A DNA stretch of 64,000 nt from Shimazuella alba (GCF_009831235.1 NZ_WUUL01000002.1:1-64000), one strand, 5' to 3'; numbered from the stretch's first letter, positions 1 to 10,279 are shown. The notes: a model not told the origin generated them from the sequence alone. Numbers and translations are program-made.

Positions 1-165
1 TTTAAAAAAAGTTTCTCCCCTATTAGTTAGCTCATTCAAAACAACCACTATTAGAATTAAATTTGATAAATCGAAAATACATAAATCTATACTTGAAATC
101 TTCACTATTCTTACTTAACATTAAATTATCAAACCAACAGCAAGAATCCTTGAGGGAGAGTAGAT

Positions 166-459
166 ATGGAGCAGTACACTCGTCGAATCAAGTTCAAGGC
201 TGCGCCCCAGGGCTCGCAGGACTTCAAGACCATCGAGATCGATGAAGAATGGCTGGAGACCGCGCCGAGGCACAGCCAGAACTTCTGGAACTCCGAGACT
301 CGAAAGATCACAATCTGGAACTTCGCAGAAGGTGAGTGGCGAATCGGCTCCAGTGATGAGTACATCTCGGTCGAACCCCAGAAGAGTGGACTCCTGAAGC
401 TCACCTGGGGAACCAATACCAACATCGAAGCCATCTTCCCGGATGGCCTCACCTACTGA
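166..459 (+). CDS. GC-rich orphan gene, 97 aa, unknown function
   Basis: I do not recognise this protein. It starts at ATG 166 behind a GAGGGAGAG ribosome-binding site and ends directly before a strong GC-rich hairpin, so it looks like a complete one-gene unit. It is soluble, with no membrane segment, rich in Trp, Glu and Thr, and the alternation of residues suggests beta strands. The coding sequence is GC-rich (ctcgcaggac, gagatcgatg) inside AT-rich flanks, unlike the host genes nearby and like the small genes at 8.6-10.8 kb. Horizontal origin is an inference. The antisense frames are open only because of the GC-rich composition. Confidence 0.6.
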   Translation: MEQYTRRIKFKAAPQGSQDFKTIEIDEEWLETAPRHSQNFWNSETRKITIWNFAEGEWRIGSSDEYISVEPQKSGLLKLTWGTNTNIEAIFPDGLTY

Positions 460-473
460 TCCGAGCTGTTGGT

Positions 474-504
474 GCGCCCCGTCGATCATTGATCGACGGG
501 GCGC
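474..504 (+). terminator. GC-rich perfect hairpin after the 97-aa gene
   Basis: A perfect 14-bp stem (GCGCCCCGTCGATC with its complement) closes a 3-nt loop, 14 bases after the stop codon. There is only a weak T-rich tail (ctactttatt). The stem is far more GC-rich than other terminators in the window and probably arrived with the gene. Confidence 0.7.
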
Positions 505-536
505 GCTACTTTATTAAAAGATAACTTCACTTCTTC

Positions 537-2129
537 TTAATAGGGATCAGCTTCATGGCCTTTCTTTATCGCATCTTGTACAGCTTGTTCCCCTGCTCTA
601 CTACCGAGAGATTTTTGACTTGACCCTCCTTTAGGAGCTCTTTTTATTCCTTCTCGCAAACGGTGCCCATATTCCTCATCTGCCTCTTCTGCTAGAGCGA
701 TCATTGCCTCTTGAATTCGACGATCACTAGGAGCTAGTGCAGACACCAGATTAGAAATTAACTCATCTTTCTCCCAGTCTTCAAATTGACGATATGTTTC
801 CCCCGCCTGTTTGGTGTTATTTTGACGATCAATCGATTGACGTACCAGATTGCCCTCAACACGCGGAGTATGTTCTTGTCCAGATTGATTTGCTTCTGTC
901 AGTCCTCCTAAAAAGGACGGCTCATAATTAATATGTGGATTTTGACTAGGTGCATTGTCGACTACATATTGCATCTGTCCACCGCTTTGATTTGTGGCAA
1001 CATCTTTTTTCGGAGCATTAATAGGAAGTTGTAAATAGTTTGCTCCTACACGATACCGCTGTGTATCCGAATAGGAAAAAGTTCGTCCTTGCAACATTTT
1101 ATCGTCCGAAAAATCCAATCCATCGACCAATACTCCAGTCCCAAAAGCCACCTGTTCTACTTCTGCAAAATAGTCTTCCGGATTTTTGTTCAGTACCATT
1201 TTTCCCACTGGCAACCACGGAAACTGTTCTTCCGGCCAAAGTTTTGTATCATCTAGTGGGTCAAAATCCAATTCGGGATGTTCTCCATCATTCATGATCT
1301 GTACAAGTAGTTCCCATTCTGGGTAGTCCCCATTATCAATCGCCTCATACAAATCTTGTGTTGCATGATTAAAATTTTTCGCTTGAATTTCTTCTGCTTC
1401 TTTTTGGGTTAAATTTTTAATTCCTTGTTTTGGCTCCCAATGATATTTAACCAAAACTGCTTCTCCTTTTTGATTAACCCATTTGTATGTATTCACACCA
1501 GAACCTTGCATCATTCGATAATTTGCCGGTATACCCCATGGGGAATATACAAACGTGACCATATGAAAAGTCTCTGGGGAGTTAGCACAAAAATCAAAAA
1601 AACGTTCGTTATCTTGGATGTTAGTAACGGGATCTGGCTTAAAAGCATGAACCATATCAGGAAACTTCATCGCATCACGGATAAAAAATATTTTCAAATT
1701 ATTCCCCACCAAATCCCAATTGCCATCCTCTGTATAAAACTTCACAGCAAAACCACGAGGATCACGAAGTGTTTCTGGAGAATGTCCACCATGGATAACA
1801 GATGAAAACCTCACAAATACAGGTGTTCTTTTGCCTTTTTCTTGAAATAATTTTGCACGAGTATATTTGGAGACTGGGTCTTTTCCAACTGTTCCATAGG
1901 ATTCAAAATAGCCATGCGCACCTGCACCACGAGCATGAACAACACGTTCTGGAACTCTTTCACGATCAAAATGACTTATTTTTTCAATGAAATCGTAGTT
2001 TTCTAATGTAGCAGGACCACGATTACTAACCGTTCGGATGTTCTGATTGTTTGTAATCGGATGACCTTGTCGATTAGTCAAAGTTCCTTCGGTATCTTTT
2101 TGTCCTTGATTTACCTTGTCGTGTGCCAA
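537..2129 (-). CDS. katA: Heme catalase, 530 aa
   Basis: Monofunctional heme catalase, converting hydrogen peroxide to water and oxygen in the cytoplasm. The catalytic His is in [14 protein letters not shown] (H65). The distal Asn region GNWDLVGNN is at about 136-144, and the proximal heme-Tyr region [14 protein letters not shown] lies in the C-terminal third. The length is somewhat above the roughly 480 aa of small-subunit vegetative catalases because of a charged C-terminal tail. The start codon is TTG at 2129, seven bases after AAGGTGG; there is no in-frame ATG near it. The gene is monocistronic. The exact katA/katX class cannot be decided here. Confidence 0.95.
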   Translation of the reverse strand: MAHDKVNQGQKDTEGTLTNRQGHPITNNQNIRTVSNRGPATLENYDFIEKISHFDRERVPERVVHARGAGAHGYFESYGTVGKDPVSKYTRAKLFQEKGKRTPVFVRFSSVIHGGHSPETLRDPRGFAVKFYTEDGNWDLVGNNLKIFFIRDAMKFPDMVHAFKPDPVTNIQDNERFFDFCANSPETFHMVTFVYSPWGIPANYRMMQGSGVNTYKWVNQKGEAVLVKYHWEPKQGIKNLTQKEAEEIQAKNFNHATQDLYEAIDNGDYPEWELLVQIMNDGEHPELDFDPLDDTKLWPEEQFPWLPVGKMVLNKNPEDYFAEVEQVAFGTGVLVDGLDFSDDKMLQGRTFSYSDTQRYRVGANYLQLPINAPKKDVATNQSGGQMQYVVDNAPSQNPHINYEPSFLGGLTEANQSGQEHTPRVEGNLVRQSIDRQNNTKQAGETYRQFEDWEKDELISNLVSALAPSDRRIQEAMIALAEEADEEYGHRLREGIKRAPKGGSSQKSLGSRAGEQAVQDAIKKGHEADPY

Positions 2130-2222
2130 TAAAATCCCACCTTCTCACAAAAATGTACGATCCTCTATTTATCGTAACCATATTTTTACATATCATCCTA
2201 AAAATAAGTATAAATCAAAAAA

Positions 2223-2252
2223 ATGGGTTGACTTGAATAAAAGTCAACCCAT
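2223..2252 (-). terminator. Terminator of the symporter gene
   Basis: ATGGGTTGACT pairs with AGTCAACCCAT, followed on the minus strand by a run of T. It lies 16 bases after the stop of the alanine-type symporter gene. Confidence 0.85.
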
Positions 2253-2267
2253 TATCTATTATGAAGC

Positions 2268-3710
2268 TTAATCTTCTTTCTTATACTCTTTTTCCCAAAA
2301 GTCTGCGTTTTTTATTCCTAGAGCATTTGGATTAAAGATTGGATCGAGTCCTTGTTTCCTTTGCTGTTCATAATCTTTTAAGGCTAATAATGCTGGTTTT
2401 GCAAGGATTAGTATCGCTATTATATTTAGCCAAACCATAATTCCAAGCCCAACATCACCTAACGCCCAAGCTAATGCTGCTGTTTTTACAGATCCATAGA
2501 ATGTTCCTCCTAAAATAACAAGCTTTAAGAGAAGCAACGGCAACTTACTATTCTTACCTCGTACTAAGTAAGCAATATTTGTCTCTGCTATATAGTAATA
2601 AGCCATAATTGTTGTAAATGCGAAGAAGAATAATGCAATAGCTACAAAACCTGATCCGAATCCTGGAAAAATGCTGTCAATAGCAGCTTGAGTATAACCA
2701 GGACCAGCCTCTACACCTTTTAAATTGTTAACAATGAACGATCCATCAGGTGCTTCAGTGTTGTACATTCCAGTAAACAAAATCATAAATGCAGTTGCAG
2801 AACACACGAATAAAGTATCAATATAAACAGAAAATGCCTGTACTAAACCTTGTTTTGCAGGATGTGAAACTTCTGCAGCTGCAGCTGCATGTGGACCAGT
2901 ACCTTGTCCAGCTTCATTTGAGTAAATTCCACGCTTTACTCCCCAAGAGATCGCCATCCCGACAATTCCACCAAATGCAGAGTCTAAAGCAAAAGCACTT
3001 CTAAAAATAAGAGAAATGATACTAGGTAATTCAGAAATATTCATTAGAACGATAATAACTGACAATAAAATATAACATAAAGCCATAAACGGAACGATTA
3101 CTTGGGCAAATTTTGCAATCCTTTTTACTCCACCAAAAATAATAAATGCTAATAAAAGAACAACAGCTATTCCAGTAAAATATTTAGGAATTCCAAATGC
3201 GTTTTCTATCCCAAGTGCAATTGAATTCGCTTGAACACCTGGCATTAAAATAGCCATTGCGATAAGTGCTGCAAATGCAAAAAGGACAGCAAACCATTTC
3301 CAGCCAATACCTTTTTCAATATAATAAGCAGGTCCACCGCGGTATTGTCCATCCTGCTTTACTTTATAAATCTGAGACAATGTTGACTCAATATATGCAC
3401 TTGCTGCACCTATAAATGCTATTGCCCACATCCAAAATACAGCTCCTGGTCCACCAAATGCTATCGCTGTCGCAACACCTGCGATATTACCGGTTCCAAC
3501 ACGACCAGAAAGAGCAATCGAAAGCGCCTGAAAAGAAGATACTCCAGCTTTTGAACTTTTCCCTTTAAACATCAGTACTACCATTTCCTTAATATGCCTA
3601 ACCTGCAGGAATCGAGTTAATATGGAAAACAATAAACCTACACCAAGCAAAATATAGATAACTGGTGTACTCCATAAAATACCGTTTAAACTATTAACAA
3701 ATTGCTCCAA
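2268..3710 (-). CDS. Sodium:alanine (AGCS family) symporter, 480 aa
   Basis: Integral membrane amino-acid carrier of the AGCS family, which takes up alanine or glycine with Na+. The family signature is clear near residue 70 (SGRVGTGNIAGVATA), followed by about ten hydrophobic segments, including the conserved GGVKRIAKFAQ and SNEAGQGTGPHAAAAA regions. Length is typical. The start is TTG 3710 behind an AGGGGGG ribosome-binding site. A cre-like sequence lies just upstream (3729-3742), so carbon-catabolite control by CcpA is possible. The substrate (alanine, glycine or glutamine) cannot be read from the sequence. Confidence 0.92.
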   Translation of the reverse strand: MEQFVNSLNGILWSTPVIYILLGVGLLFSILTRFLQVRHIKEMVVLMFKGKSSKAGVSSFQALSIALSGRVGTGNIAGVATAIAFGGPGAVFWMWAIAFIGAASAYIESTLSQIYKVKQDGQYRGGPAYYIEKGIGWKWFAVLFAFAALIAMAILMPGVQANSIALGIENAFGIPKYFTGIAVVLLLAFIIFGGVKRIAKFAQVIVPFMALCYILLSVIIVLMNISELPSIISLIFRSAFALDSAFGGIVGMAISWGVKRGIYSNEAGQGTGPHAAAAAEVSHPAKQGLVQAFSVYIDTLFVCSATAFMILFTGMYNTEAPDGSFIVNNLKGVEAGPGYTQAAIDSIFPGFGSGFVAIALFFFAFTTIMAYYYIAETNIAYLVRGKNSKLPLLLLKLVILGGTFYGSVKTAALAWALGDVGLGIMVWLNIIAILILAKPALLALKDYEQQRKQGLDPIFNPNALGIKNADFWEKEYKKED

Positions 3711-3728
3711 AGTATCCCCCCTAATTTA

Positions 3729-3742
3729 TGAAAGTGTTTACA
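3729..3742. promoter_or_regulatory. cre-like CcpA box upstream of the symporter
   Basis: TGAAAGTGTTTACA matches the cre consensus TGWAANCGNTNWCA at 13 of 14 positions (T instead of C at position 7). It lies about 20 bases before the start codon. Confidence 0.4.
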
Positions 3743-3883
3743 TTTTAGATTATAATTAATGATTAATAGTTTTACAATATATATGTAATTTTACTAACAT
3801 ATTTTTTTATATTATAAAATTGAAAAGAGACAAATAATAGAATAGTCTCCATTTGCTAATAGATATTTTATTATGATGATAAA

Positions 3884-4075
3884 TCAATCTTTGAAAATTA
3901 CGGAAAATACTGCAATTATTAACACTTCCAACGCTTTTGCTTCTTCAAATACTTTAGATGGTAAACCTTGAAATACTAAAGCAGTGTTTATTGCTAAATC
4001 AAGCTGTCTAACTCTCTCTAAAAAAAGACTATAAGTTAATCTTCCTTCTAAAACCAAGGGGTCTAATCGTAAAAA
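3884..4075 (-). pseudogene. Possible gene remnant, about 64 open codons
   Basis: Between the symporter and groEL, the minus strand has an open stretch with protein-like composition (RLDPLVLEGRLTYSLF, then LERVRQLDLAINTALVFQGL), ending at TGA 3886-3884. A stop codon at 4078-4076 lies upstream. There is no ATG and no ribosome-binding site. It looks like the 3' end of a decayed gene. I do not recognise the family. It could also be a chance open frame. Confidence 0.3.
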
Positions 4076-4138
4076 TCAGTGTTGAAGATTAAGCTACAAC
4101 ACCAGTTTATTTGCACATTACAAAAGATAGAAAAAAAA

Positions 4139-4172
4139 GCTTCTCAAAAGTTTTTTCAACTAATGAGAAGCC
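4139..4172 (-). terminator. Hairpin downstream of groEL (distal)
   Basis: GCTTCTCA pairs with TGAGAAGC across a 15-16-base loop and is followed on the minus strand by eight T. A weaker hairpin (AACCCT/AGGGTT, 4237-4256) lies closer to the groEL stop. Either could end the groESL transcript. Confidence 0.65.
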
Positions 4173-4272
4173 TCTAATTTATATTTCTGAAAAAGTTCTG
4201 GCACTTTCAGCACCTAAAATGATGTTTTCACCTTTAAAACCCTGATATAAGGGTTGAGTTTTAAAAGTTAAA

Positions 4273-5931
<1,659 letters not shown>

Positions 5932-5942
5932 TTATGTAAAAA

Positions 5943-6227
5943 TTACTCGATTACTGCCAAGATATCGCTTTCGCGTAAGATGAGGTATTCTTTCTCACCA
6001 TATTTTACTTCGGTTCCTGCATATTTGGAGAAGATTACAAGATCACCAGCGTTAACTTCTAAAGCAACACGATTACCGCTTTCATCGATGCGTCCAGCAC
6101 CTACAGCAACGATTCTTCCTTCTTGTGGCTTTTCTTTAGCGGAATCAGGCAATACGATACCGCTAGCGGTTGTTTCTTCCTTTTCAACAGCTTCTAGAAT
6201 CACACGATCACCAAGTGGTTTAATCAT
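5943..6227 (-). CDS. groS: Co-chaperonin GroES, 94 aa
   Basis: 10-kDa lid of the GroEL chamber. The protein begins [18 protein letters not shown], has the mobile-loop region around residues 20-35 ([17 protein letters not shown]), and ends in [10 protein letters not shown]. The frame is open for 15 more codons, but ATG 6227 is preferred because AGGAGGG lies at the right distance and it gives the canonical N-terminus. A perfect CIRCE element lies upstream, so HrcA repression is expected. Confidence 0.98.
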   Translation of the reverse strand: MIKPLGDRVILEAVEKEETTASGIVLPDSAKEKPQEGRIVAVGAGRIDESGNRVALEVNAGDLVIFSKYAGTEVKYGEKEYLILRESDILAVIE

Positions 6228-6258
6228 GATGGGAAACCCTCCTTTTGTCATTCGTTTG

Positions 6259-6285
6259 TTAGCACTCGACAACGTCGAGTGCTAA
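6259..6285. promoter_or_regulatory. CIRCE operator (HrcA binding site)
   Basis: TTAGCACTC-N9-GAGTGCTAA is a perfect 9-9-9 CIRCE inverted repeat, 31 bases upstream of the groES start codon. It is the standard HrcA operator for heat-inducible groESL. Confidence 0.97.
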
Positions 6286-6347
6286 CACCCAATTCTTATG
6301 ATAATCATCTGGCATCTATTTTGCAAGCTTTCCACAAAAAAAAATTG

Positions 6348-7112
6348 CTACGTTTCCAACTTATCTTCACGCTCTTGTTCTTCCTCTGTTTCTTTTTCAA
6401 TTCGACGATATAACCAAAGAGAAAGCAAAATGCTTACTTCATAAAGTAAAATAAGCGGAATAGCAACCAAAAAATTGGACATCAAGTCTGGAGTTATTAT
6501 AAGTGCAATAACAATCAGAACCAAATATGCTCCTTTACGCAGTTTGATTAACAATTCAGGGGTAATAAGCCTTAATCGAGTCAGAAATAACACAACTACT
6601 GGTAATAAAAACAAAAATGCAAGTGGGACAATAACATTGAACATAAAGCTTATGTATTGGTAAATTCCATACATCTGTTTCACACCAAGATCTTTCGATA
6701 TATTAGTGAGAAAATCAATCATGAGCGGAAATACCAAGAAATAACCAAACAACAAGCCCCCAATAAAAAGAAGAAAGGCGATTGGAATATAAATCAATGC
6801 TGCTTTTTGTTCTCTTCGTTCCAAGCCAGGGCGAACAAATTGCCATAAGTGATACAACAATACTGGCAAAGCAAGAATAAAAGCAGCTACGAATGAAATC
6901 TGCATGTAAATTTTAAATGAATCAGCTGGACTTAGTGCATAGAGTTCAAAATGCTTATTCGCATCTTTACTAATGATCTTAAATATGTCAGAAGCATATA
7001 AAAAACTTACGACAAGACCAATAACAAAAGTAGCGAGCACCCAAAAAAGGCGCCGCCTTAGTTCTGAAAGATGTTCTACTAATGGTTGTTGTTCAAAATC
7101 TTCTTCGCTCAT
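6348..7112 (-). CDS. tatC: Twin-arginine translocase subunit TatC, 254 aa
   Basis: Polytopic receptor of the Tat pathway, which exports folded proteins carrying twin-arginine signals. The N-terminus carries LVEHLSELRRRLFW, a TatC hallmark, followed by six hydrophobic segments. The FVRPGLERREQKA loop at about 90-105 matches the conserved first periplasmic region. A TTG one codon earlier (7115) is possible, but ATG 7112 fits the AAGGGG site better. That site overlaps the rex stop codon, so rex and tatC are coupled. No tatA is adjacent here, unlike in Bacillus. Confidence 0.95.
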   Translation of the reverse strand: MSEEDFEQQPLVEHLSELRRRLFWVLATFVIGLVVSFLYASDIFKIISKDANKHFELYALSPADSFKIYMQISFVAAFILALPVLLYHLWQFVRPGLERREQKAALIYIPIAFLLFIGGLLFGYFLVFPLMIDFLTNISKDLGVKQMYGIYQYISFMFNVIVPLAFLFLLPVVVLFLTRLRLITPELLIKLRKGAYLVLIVIALIITPDLMSNFLVAIPLILLYEVSILLSLWLYRRIEKETEEEQEREDKLET

Positions 7113-7124
7113 CAAAGATACCCC

Positions 7125-7784
7125 TTAAAACTCTTCCTCTTCCAATATCTCATCTGCTGGAAATTTTTTTAGAAAATAGATCAGTGTTTGGAGTTCAGTA
7201 GTAAGATCTATATGGTGTATGCGAACATGCCCCGGTGCTGTGATCCTAGCTGGTGTAAAATTAAGAATACCTCTTATACCAGCATTGACAATAAAATCAG
7301 CCGTTGGCTGTGCAACATTCAAAGGAACAGTAAGTATAGCCACTTCAACATGGTGCAGTGAAATTACTTCTGACAATCGGTTCATCGAATAAACAGGTAT
7401 ACCATCTATATCAGATCCGATTTTACTATCTTCTTGATCGAAACCAGCTACAATTTTGGTATTATGACTTCGATAAAAATTATATCGCAATAAAGCTGTT
7501 CCAAGGTTACCAACACCGATCAACACCACATTGGTTACTTCATCTTGTTTTAGGAAGTCCCTTAAAAATTGTAAGAGATACGTTACATTATAACCGTATC
7601 CTTTTTTTCCTAACTCTCCAAGATAAGAGAAATCCCGCCGGATGGTGGCTGGGTCAATCTGTAGTGCTTCACTTAAATCAGCAGAAGATATCCGCTGTTT
7701 GCCAATAGCGTGTAATTTTTCTAAATAACGGTAATATAATGGCAATCGTTTTGCAGTTACTTTTGGGATTTTCTGTTCTGCCAA
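7125..7784 (-). CDS. rex: Redox-sensing repressor Rex, 219 aa
   Basis: Transcription factor that senses the NADH/NAD+ ratio and represses fermentation and respiratory genes. It has an N-terminal winged helix (about 1-80, [20 protein letters not shown]) and a Rossmann domain with [10 protein letters not shown] at about 91-100. The C-terminal swap helix includes [16 protein letters not shown]. The start is TTG 7784 behind GGGGGTGG. It lies between fthC and tatC, matching the ydiH-tat-groES-groEL neighbourhood of Bacillus. Confidence 0.97.
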   Translation of the reverse strand: MAEQKIPKVTAKRLPLYYRYLEKLHAIGKQRISSADLSEALQIDPATIRRDFSYLGELGKKGYGYNVTYLLQFLRDFLKQDEVTNVVLIGVGNLGTALLRYNFYRSHNTKIVAGFDQEDSKIGSDIDGIPVYSMNRLSEVISLHHVEVAILTVPLNVAQPTADFIVNAGIRGILNFTPARITAPGHVRIHHIDLTTELQTLIYFLKKFPADEILEEEEF

Positions 7785-7849
7785 GGAAAGCCACCCCCTC
7801 CCAGCTTATATTATACGGCAAAACGAGCATCAGGGAAAATATCGCCTGA

Positions 7850-8404
7850 TTACTCCAATATATTTCTATTAGGAGTAACAATCAGATCCATAGGTATATC
7901 ATGGTCTTCTGGATATATGGTTTCCACAATTTGCTCATCATAAGCGATACCGCACTTATACACTTTAGGTAGATGAACAAAAAATCGGTCATAGTGTCCT
8001 TTGCCAAAACCCAGCCGGTATCCTTTCGTATCAAATGCAACTCCTGGAACTAGAACCAAATCAATTTTTTTTATATCCACCTTTTCACAAGATACATTTG
8101 GCTCCAGTACATGAAAGTCGCCGTGTTCTAATTCACTTGGAGAAGTAAATAGCCTTGGGACAATTTCATCTTGTTCCATACGAGGTAGAGATACTGCTTT
8201 CCCTTTTACCCAAGCATCTTCTATTAAGGGGTATAAACTCACTTCATTACGTACAGAGAAGTAAACCAGTATGGAGGAAGCTTTATGATAAATGGGAAGT
8301 TGTGTAATACGTCCACAAATTTTTCTTGCACTTTGTATGCGAAGAGAGACACCAATTTTTTTTCTAAATGCTAACATTTCTTTCCGAATTGTGTCTTTAT
8401 CCAA
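7850..8404 (-). CDS. 5-formyltetrahydrofolate cyclo-ligase, 184 aa
   Basis: Converts 5-formyl-THF to 5,10-methenyl-THF using ATP. The family is shown by the N-terminal RKEMLAFRKKI and by GYRLGFGKGHYDRF at about 126-139, the ATP/folate-binding signature. Length is typical (180-200 aa). The start codon is TTG 8404 behind AAGGAGGAG. It is the last conserved gene before the small membrane-protein block, so that block separates it from tsaD. Confidence 0.93.
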   Translation of the reverse strand: MDKDTIRKEMLAFRKKIGVSLRIQSARKICGRITQLPIYHKASSILVYFSVRNEVSLYPLIEDAWVKGKAVSLPRMEQDEIVPRLFTSPSELEHGDFHVLEPNVSCEKVDIKKIDLVLVPGVAFDTKGYRLGFGKGHYDRFFVHLPKVYKCGIAYDEQIVETIYPEDHDIPMDLIVTPNRNILE

Positions 8405-8480
8405 AAAAATACTCCTCCTTACTCTTCTGTTTCATCTAAGAATCAACCTTCTCATCATACCACTTTTGTAATAGAAAAAA

Positions 8481-8499
8481 GACCAAGCATTTGCTTGGC
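8481..8499 (-). terminator. Terminator of small-gene unit 1
   Basis: On the minus strand GGCCAAG-caaat-GCTTGGTC is followed by TTTTTTCT. It comes just after the conserved ATATAGAT octamer (8503-8510) and ends unit 1. Confidence 0.8.
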
Positions 8500-8525
8500 C
8501 ATATCTATATCAAAATTAACATTTT

Positions 8526-8582
8526 CGGGGGGACGATTGGATGTGAGTCTGACTGGATGTCAGCTTCAACATACAATCGCCC
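8526..8582 (-). other. 3' structured element E1 (copy 1 of 4)
   Basis: On the minus strand GGGCGATTG (8582-8574) pairs with CAATCGTCC (8539-8531) to make a 9-bp basal stem with one G-U pair. Inside it lies a hairpin CTGAC-atcca-GTCAG. It is followed by CCCCCG and, farther on, ATATAGAT and the terminator. Compared with the other copies, stem positions 5 and 6 change on both sides (G-C, A-U here; A-U, G-C in E2/E3). An extra hairpin CTGTC/GACAG (8606-8623) lies between the gene and this element. Confidence 0.65.
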
Positions 8583-8652
8583 TTAAATCCCTATACTATC
8601 ACCAGCTGTCCCCCCATGACAGTGGAAAATAGATAGGCATTTGCCAAACTGT

Positions 8653-8973
8653 TTACTTATCCTGGCGCTTGGAGAACTTTTCATGATAAGCAATCAAAAC
8701 AAGAAACCCAACACCAAAGACGAAAAAGAATGCCATCCAACTCACCAGATTGTCGAAGGACAAGGGATTGGTGTTGGCAAATTCCTGCTTGATTCCATCA
8801 AAAATCTTTGGCACCGGATCAGCCTGCATCTCCTCGGAGAACATATCAGACTGATCAACGGAGATGGGCTTAGAATCAGAAGAAGATGCAACATGTCCTA
8901 CACCGATACAAGTGAAAAAGCTGAGCATTGCAACCAGTCCTGCGATCAAAAGCTTCCTATTATGCGTGAACAT
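8653..8973 (-). CDS. Small two-segment membrane protein, 106 aa (unit 1)
   Basis: Unknown function. The N-terminal hydrophobic segment is at about 9-28 (LLIAGLVAMLSFFTCIGVGH). A polar acidic loop of about 50 residues follows (SVDQSDMFSEEMQADPVPKI). A second segment at about 77-95 ends in a basic tail (HEKFSKRQDK), which predicts both ends in the cytoplasm and the loop outside. ATG 8973 follows ATGAGGAATT. The gene has its own promoter-like TATAAT (9015-9020), 3' element E1 and terminator. It is more GC-rich than the conserved genes around it. Confidence 0.7.
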   Translation of the reverse strand: MFTHNRKLLIAGLVAMLSFFTCIGVGHVASSSDSKPISVDQSDMFSEEMQADPVPKIFDGIKQEFANTNPLSFDNLVSWMAFFFVFGVGFLVLIAYHEKFSKRQDK

Positions 8974-9070
8974 AATTCCTCATTTGGGGGAGAAAGTGTG
9001 AGTGCTGATAACTTATTATATCGAATGATTGGGGAGATATAAAACTGTTTTTACTAGTAAAAAAATACAA

Positions 9071-9097
9071 AATAGACTGGTGCAAGACCAGCCTATT
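9071..9097 (-). terminator. Terminator of small-gene unit 2
   Basis: On the minus strand AATAGGCTGGT-cttgc-ACCAGTCTATT is followed by a T-rich tract (TTGTATTTTTTT). It follows the conserved ATATAGAT octamer (9101-9108). Confidence 0.8.
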
Positions 9098-9123
9098 TTC
9101 ATCTATATGCATTTCTTTGTATT

Positions 9124-9187
9124 CGGTGGACAGTAGATGTAGGATGAGCGGCTCTCATCAACTAGCATGCAACTGCCCTTCCGTCCT
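9124..9187 (-). other. 3' structured element E2 (copy 2 of 4)
   Basis: It is 60/65 identical to E3. On the minus strand GGGCAGT pairs with ACTGTCC, with G-U at pair 3; read on the plus strand this would be an A-C mismatch, which indicates that the minus-strand RNA is the functional form. The inner hairpin is GATGAG-agccg-CTCATC. Just 5' of the stem lies GGACGGA (9186-9180), complementary to UCCGUCC in the 5' leader of the same mRNA (9529-9523). Confidence 0.7.
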
Positions 9188-9193
9188 ATCTGG

Positions 9194-9499
9194 TCACTGC
9201 TCCTTGTTGTAGTGCTTTCGCTCGGCTACTACGAATCCAACCACGAGAAGAAGCACTCCGAGAATGACACCATTGATACTGAACACGAAGTTGATGATGC
9301 TGTTCTCGATGAAGTCGTTGAGGTTCTCGATGGAACCCCAGAACATCGTTCCGAGATTACCAGAGAACAGTTCGATTCCACCCACAGACACCTTGAAGTC
9401 GAAGAGAGACGGGGCGGCCTGGCTCAAAACCAGGAAGATGATGGCCAGAGCTGCGAACACACTCAGGACAACCTTCTCCGCACGAGTGAAAGGAGACAT
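9194..9499 (-). CDS. Small two-segment membrane protein, 101 aa (unit 2)
   Basis: Unknown function. The N-terminus MSPFTRAEK is followed by a membrane segment at about 10-30 (VLSVFAALAIIFLVLSQ). A loop of about 40 residues with FDFKVSVGGIELFSGNLG precedes a second segment at about 74-92 (INGVILGVLLLVVGFVVAE), and the protein ends KHYNKEQ. The topology matches unit 1, but there is no obvious sequence identity. The coding region is GC-rich. ATG 9499 follows AATGAGGTCATC, the same leader style as its neighbours. Confidence 0.75.
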   Translation of the reverse strand: MSPFTRAEKVVLSVFAALAIIFLVLSQAAPSLFDFKVSVGGIELFSGNLGTMFWGSIENLNDFIENSIINFVFSINGVILGVLLLVVGFVVAERKHYNKEQ

Positions 9500-9543
9500 G
9501 ATGACCTCATTTTTGTTGATTTGGACGGATAGTTGTTATCTTT

Positions 9544-9569
9544 ATTATAATAAAAGGAAATTAAATTTC
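9544..9569 (-). promoter_or_regulatory. Promoter of small-gene unit 2
   Basis: On the minus strand TTGAAA is followed after about 14-16 bases by TATAAT (9549-9544). The predicted transcript start near 9537 puts the leader sequence UCCGUCC (9529-9523) within the first 15 nucleotides of the mRNA. Confidence 0.55.
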
Positions 9570-9602
9570 AAAAGTTATTTTTTTATTGTCAAAAAATACA
9601 AA

Positions 9603-9630
9603 AATAGATCAGCTATTTCGCTGATCCATT
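9603..9630 (-). terminator. Terminator of small-gene unit 3
   Basis: On the minus strand AATGGATCAGC-gaaata-GCTGATCTATT is followed by TTTTGTATTTTTTG. It lies just after the conserved ATATAGAT octamer (9634-9641). Confidence 0.85.
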
Positions 9631-9663
9631 TTTATCTATATTCATTATTCATTTCCTTGTATG

Positions 9664-9730
9664 CGGGGGACAGCAGATGTAGGATGAGTGGCTCTCATCA
9701 ACTAGCATACAACTGTCCTTCCGTCCTATG
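9664..9730 (-). other. 3' structured element E3 (copy 3 of 4)
   Basis: On the minus strand GGACAGT pairs with GCTGTCC (U-G at pair 7, where E2 has U-A). The inner hairpin is GATGAG-agcca-CTCATC. The 11 bases 5' of the stem, CATAGGACGGA (9730-9720), are a perfect complement of the leader sequence TCCGTCCTATG of the same transcript (10193-10183). This is the longest of the leader/3'-element matches. Confidence 0.7.
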
Positions 9731-9789
9731 GTGTGGTACGATCTGCTCCCCCATGCAGCTCGAATCGTCCTAGAATTGCTTCATGAAGC

Positions 9790-9906
9790 TCAGTTCATAC
9801 GCGCGCTCTTCTGGCACTTGTGCTCGATCCAGAAACAGCGACCGACCACGGAGCCAAAGACACCCACCAAACCGAGGCAGATCAACCAACGGTTCTGGTG
9901 CATCAT
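9790..9906 (-). CDS. Very small membrane protein, 38 aa, coupled to the 81-aa gene
   Basis: Begins MMHQNRWLICLGLVGVFG: one membrane segment from about residue 6 to 22, then a polar tail FWIEHKCQKSARMN with Cys. The ATG overlaps the TGA of the upstream 81-aa gene (ATGA), so translation is probably coupled. It has the same GC-rich composition as its partner and no closer ribosome-binding site. Unknown function. Confidence 0.55.
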   Translation of the reverse strand: MMHQNRWLICLGLVGVFGSVVGRCFWIEHKCQKSARMN

Positions 9907-10148
9907 GGTGAGCCCCGATTGATCTCGTGGACCGCCACCGAGTTGGCGATGTTGTGCTTCACGGACTTGAGGTCCTGCTTGATCTCATGGTATGCGGAAG
10001 TTCGGTCAACCTCGACGAGCACCACGGTCTGGGACACGACCTTGGCGGGCTCACGCTCACTGTTGTTGGCGGAGTTCGTCGCACCAAGGAAGCCGAACAC
10101 GAAGCCGATCAGAGCGATGACGACCCAAAAAGCGAAACGACGGAACAT
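9903..10148 (-). CDS. Small membrane-anchored protein, 81 aa (unit 3)
   Basis: Unknown function. One N-terminal membrane segment at about 5-24 (FAFWVVIALIGFVFGFLG) follows a basic MFRR, so the polar remainder (about 55 residues, with a helical stretch DRTSAYHEIKQDLKSVKHN) should lie outside the membrane. ATG 10148 follows GTGAGTACATCATC. Its stop overlaps the start of the 38-aa gene. The coding sequence is GC-rich, with AT-rich flanks. Confidence 0.7.
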   Translation of the reverse strand: MFRRFAFWVVIALIGFVFGFLGATNSANNSEREPAKVVSQTVVLVEVDRTSAYHEIKQDLKSVKHNIANSVAVHEINRGSP

Positions 10149-10182
10149 GATGATGTACTCACATTCTCCCAGTTGGACTGGG

Positions 10183-10213
10183 CATAGGACGGATTGTTGT
10201 TATATATATTATA
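10183..10213 (-). promoter_or_regulatory. Promoter -10 and complementary leader of unit 3
   Basis: On the minus strand TATAAT (10213-10208) is followed about 15-20 bases later by ATCCGTCCTATG. Bases 10193-10183 are perfectly complementary to 9730-9720 before element E3. No good -35 box is seen. Confidence 0.5.
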
Positions 10214-10279
10214 CTTTGGTTGCTTCTAAGGAAACAAATATAAATTTATAAAACTTTTTCAGTCAACCTGAACACAAAA

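Noticed and set aside
121-489. 122-codon minus-strand frame over the 97-aa gene
   Set aside because: Antisense shadow caused by GC-rich composition; no ribosome-binding site, while the plus-strand gene has one and a terminator.
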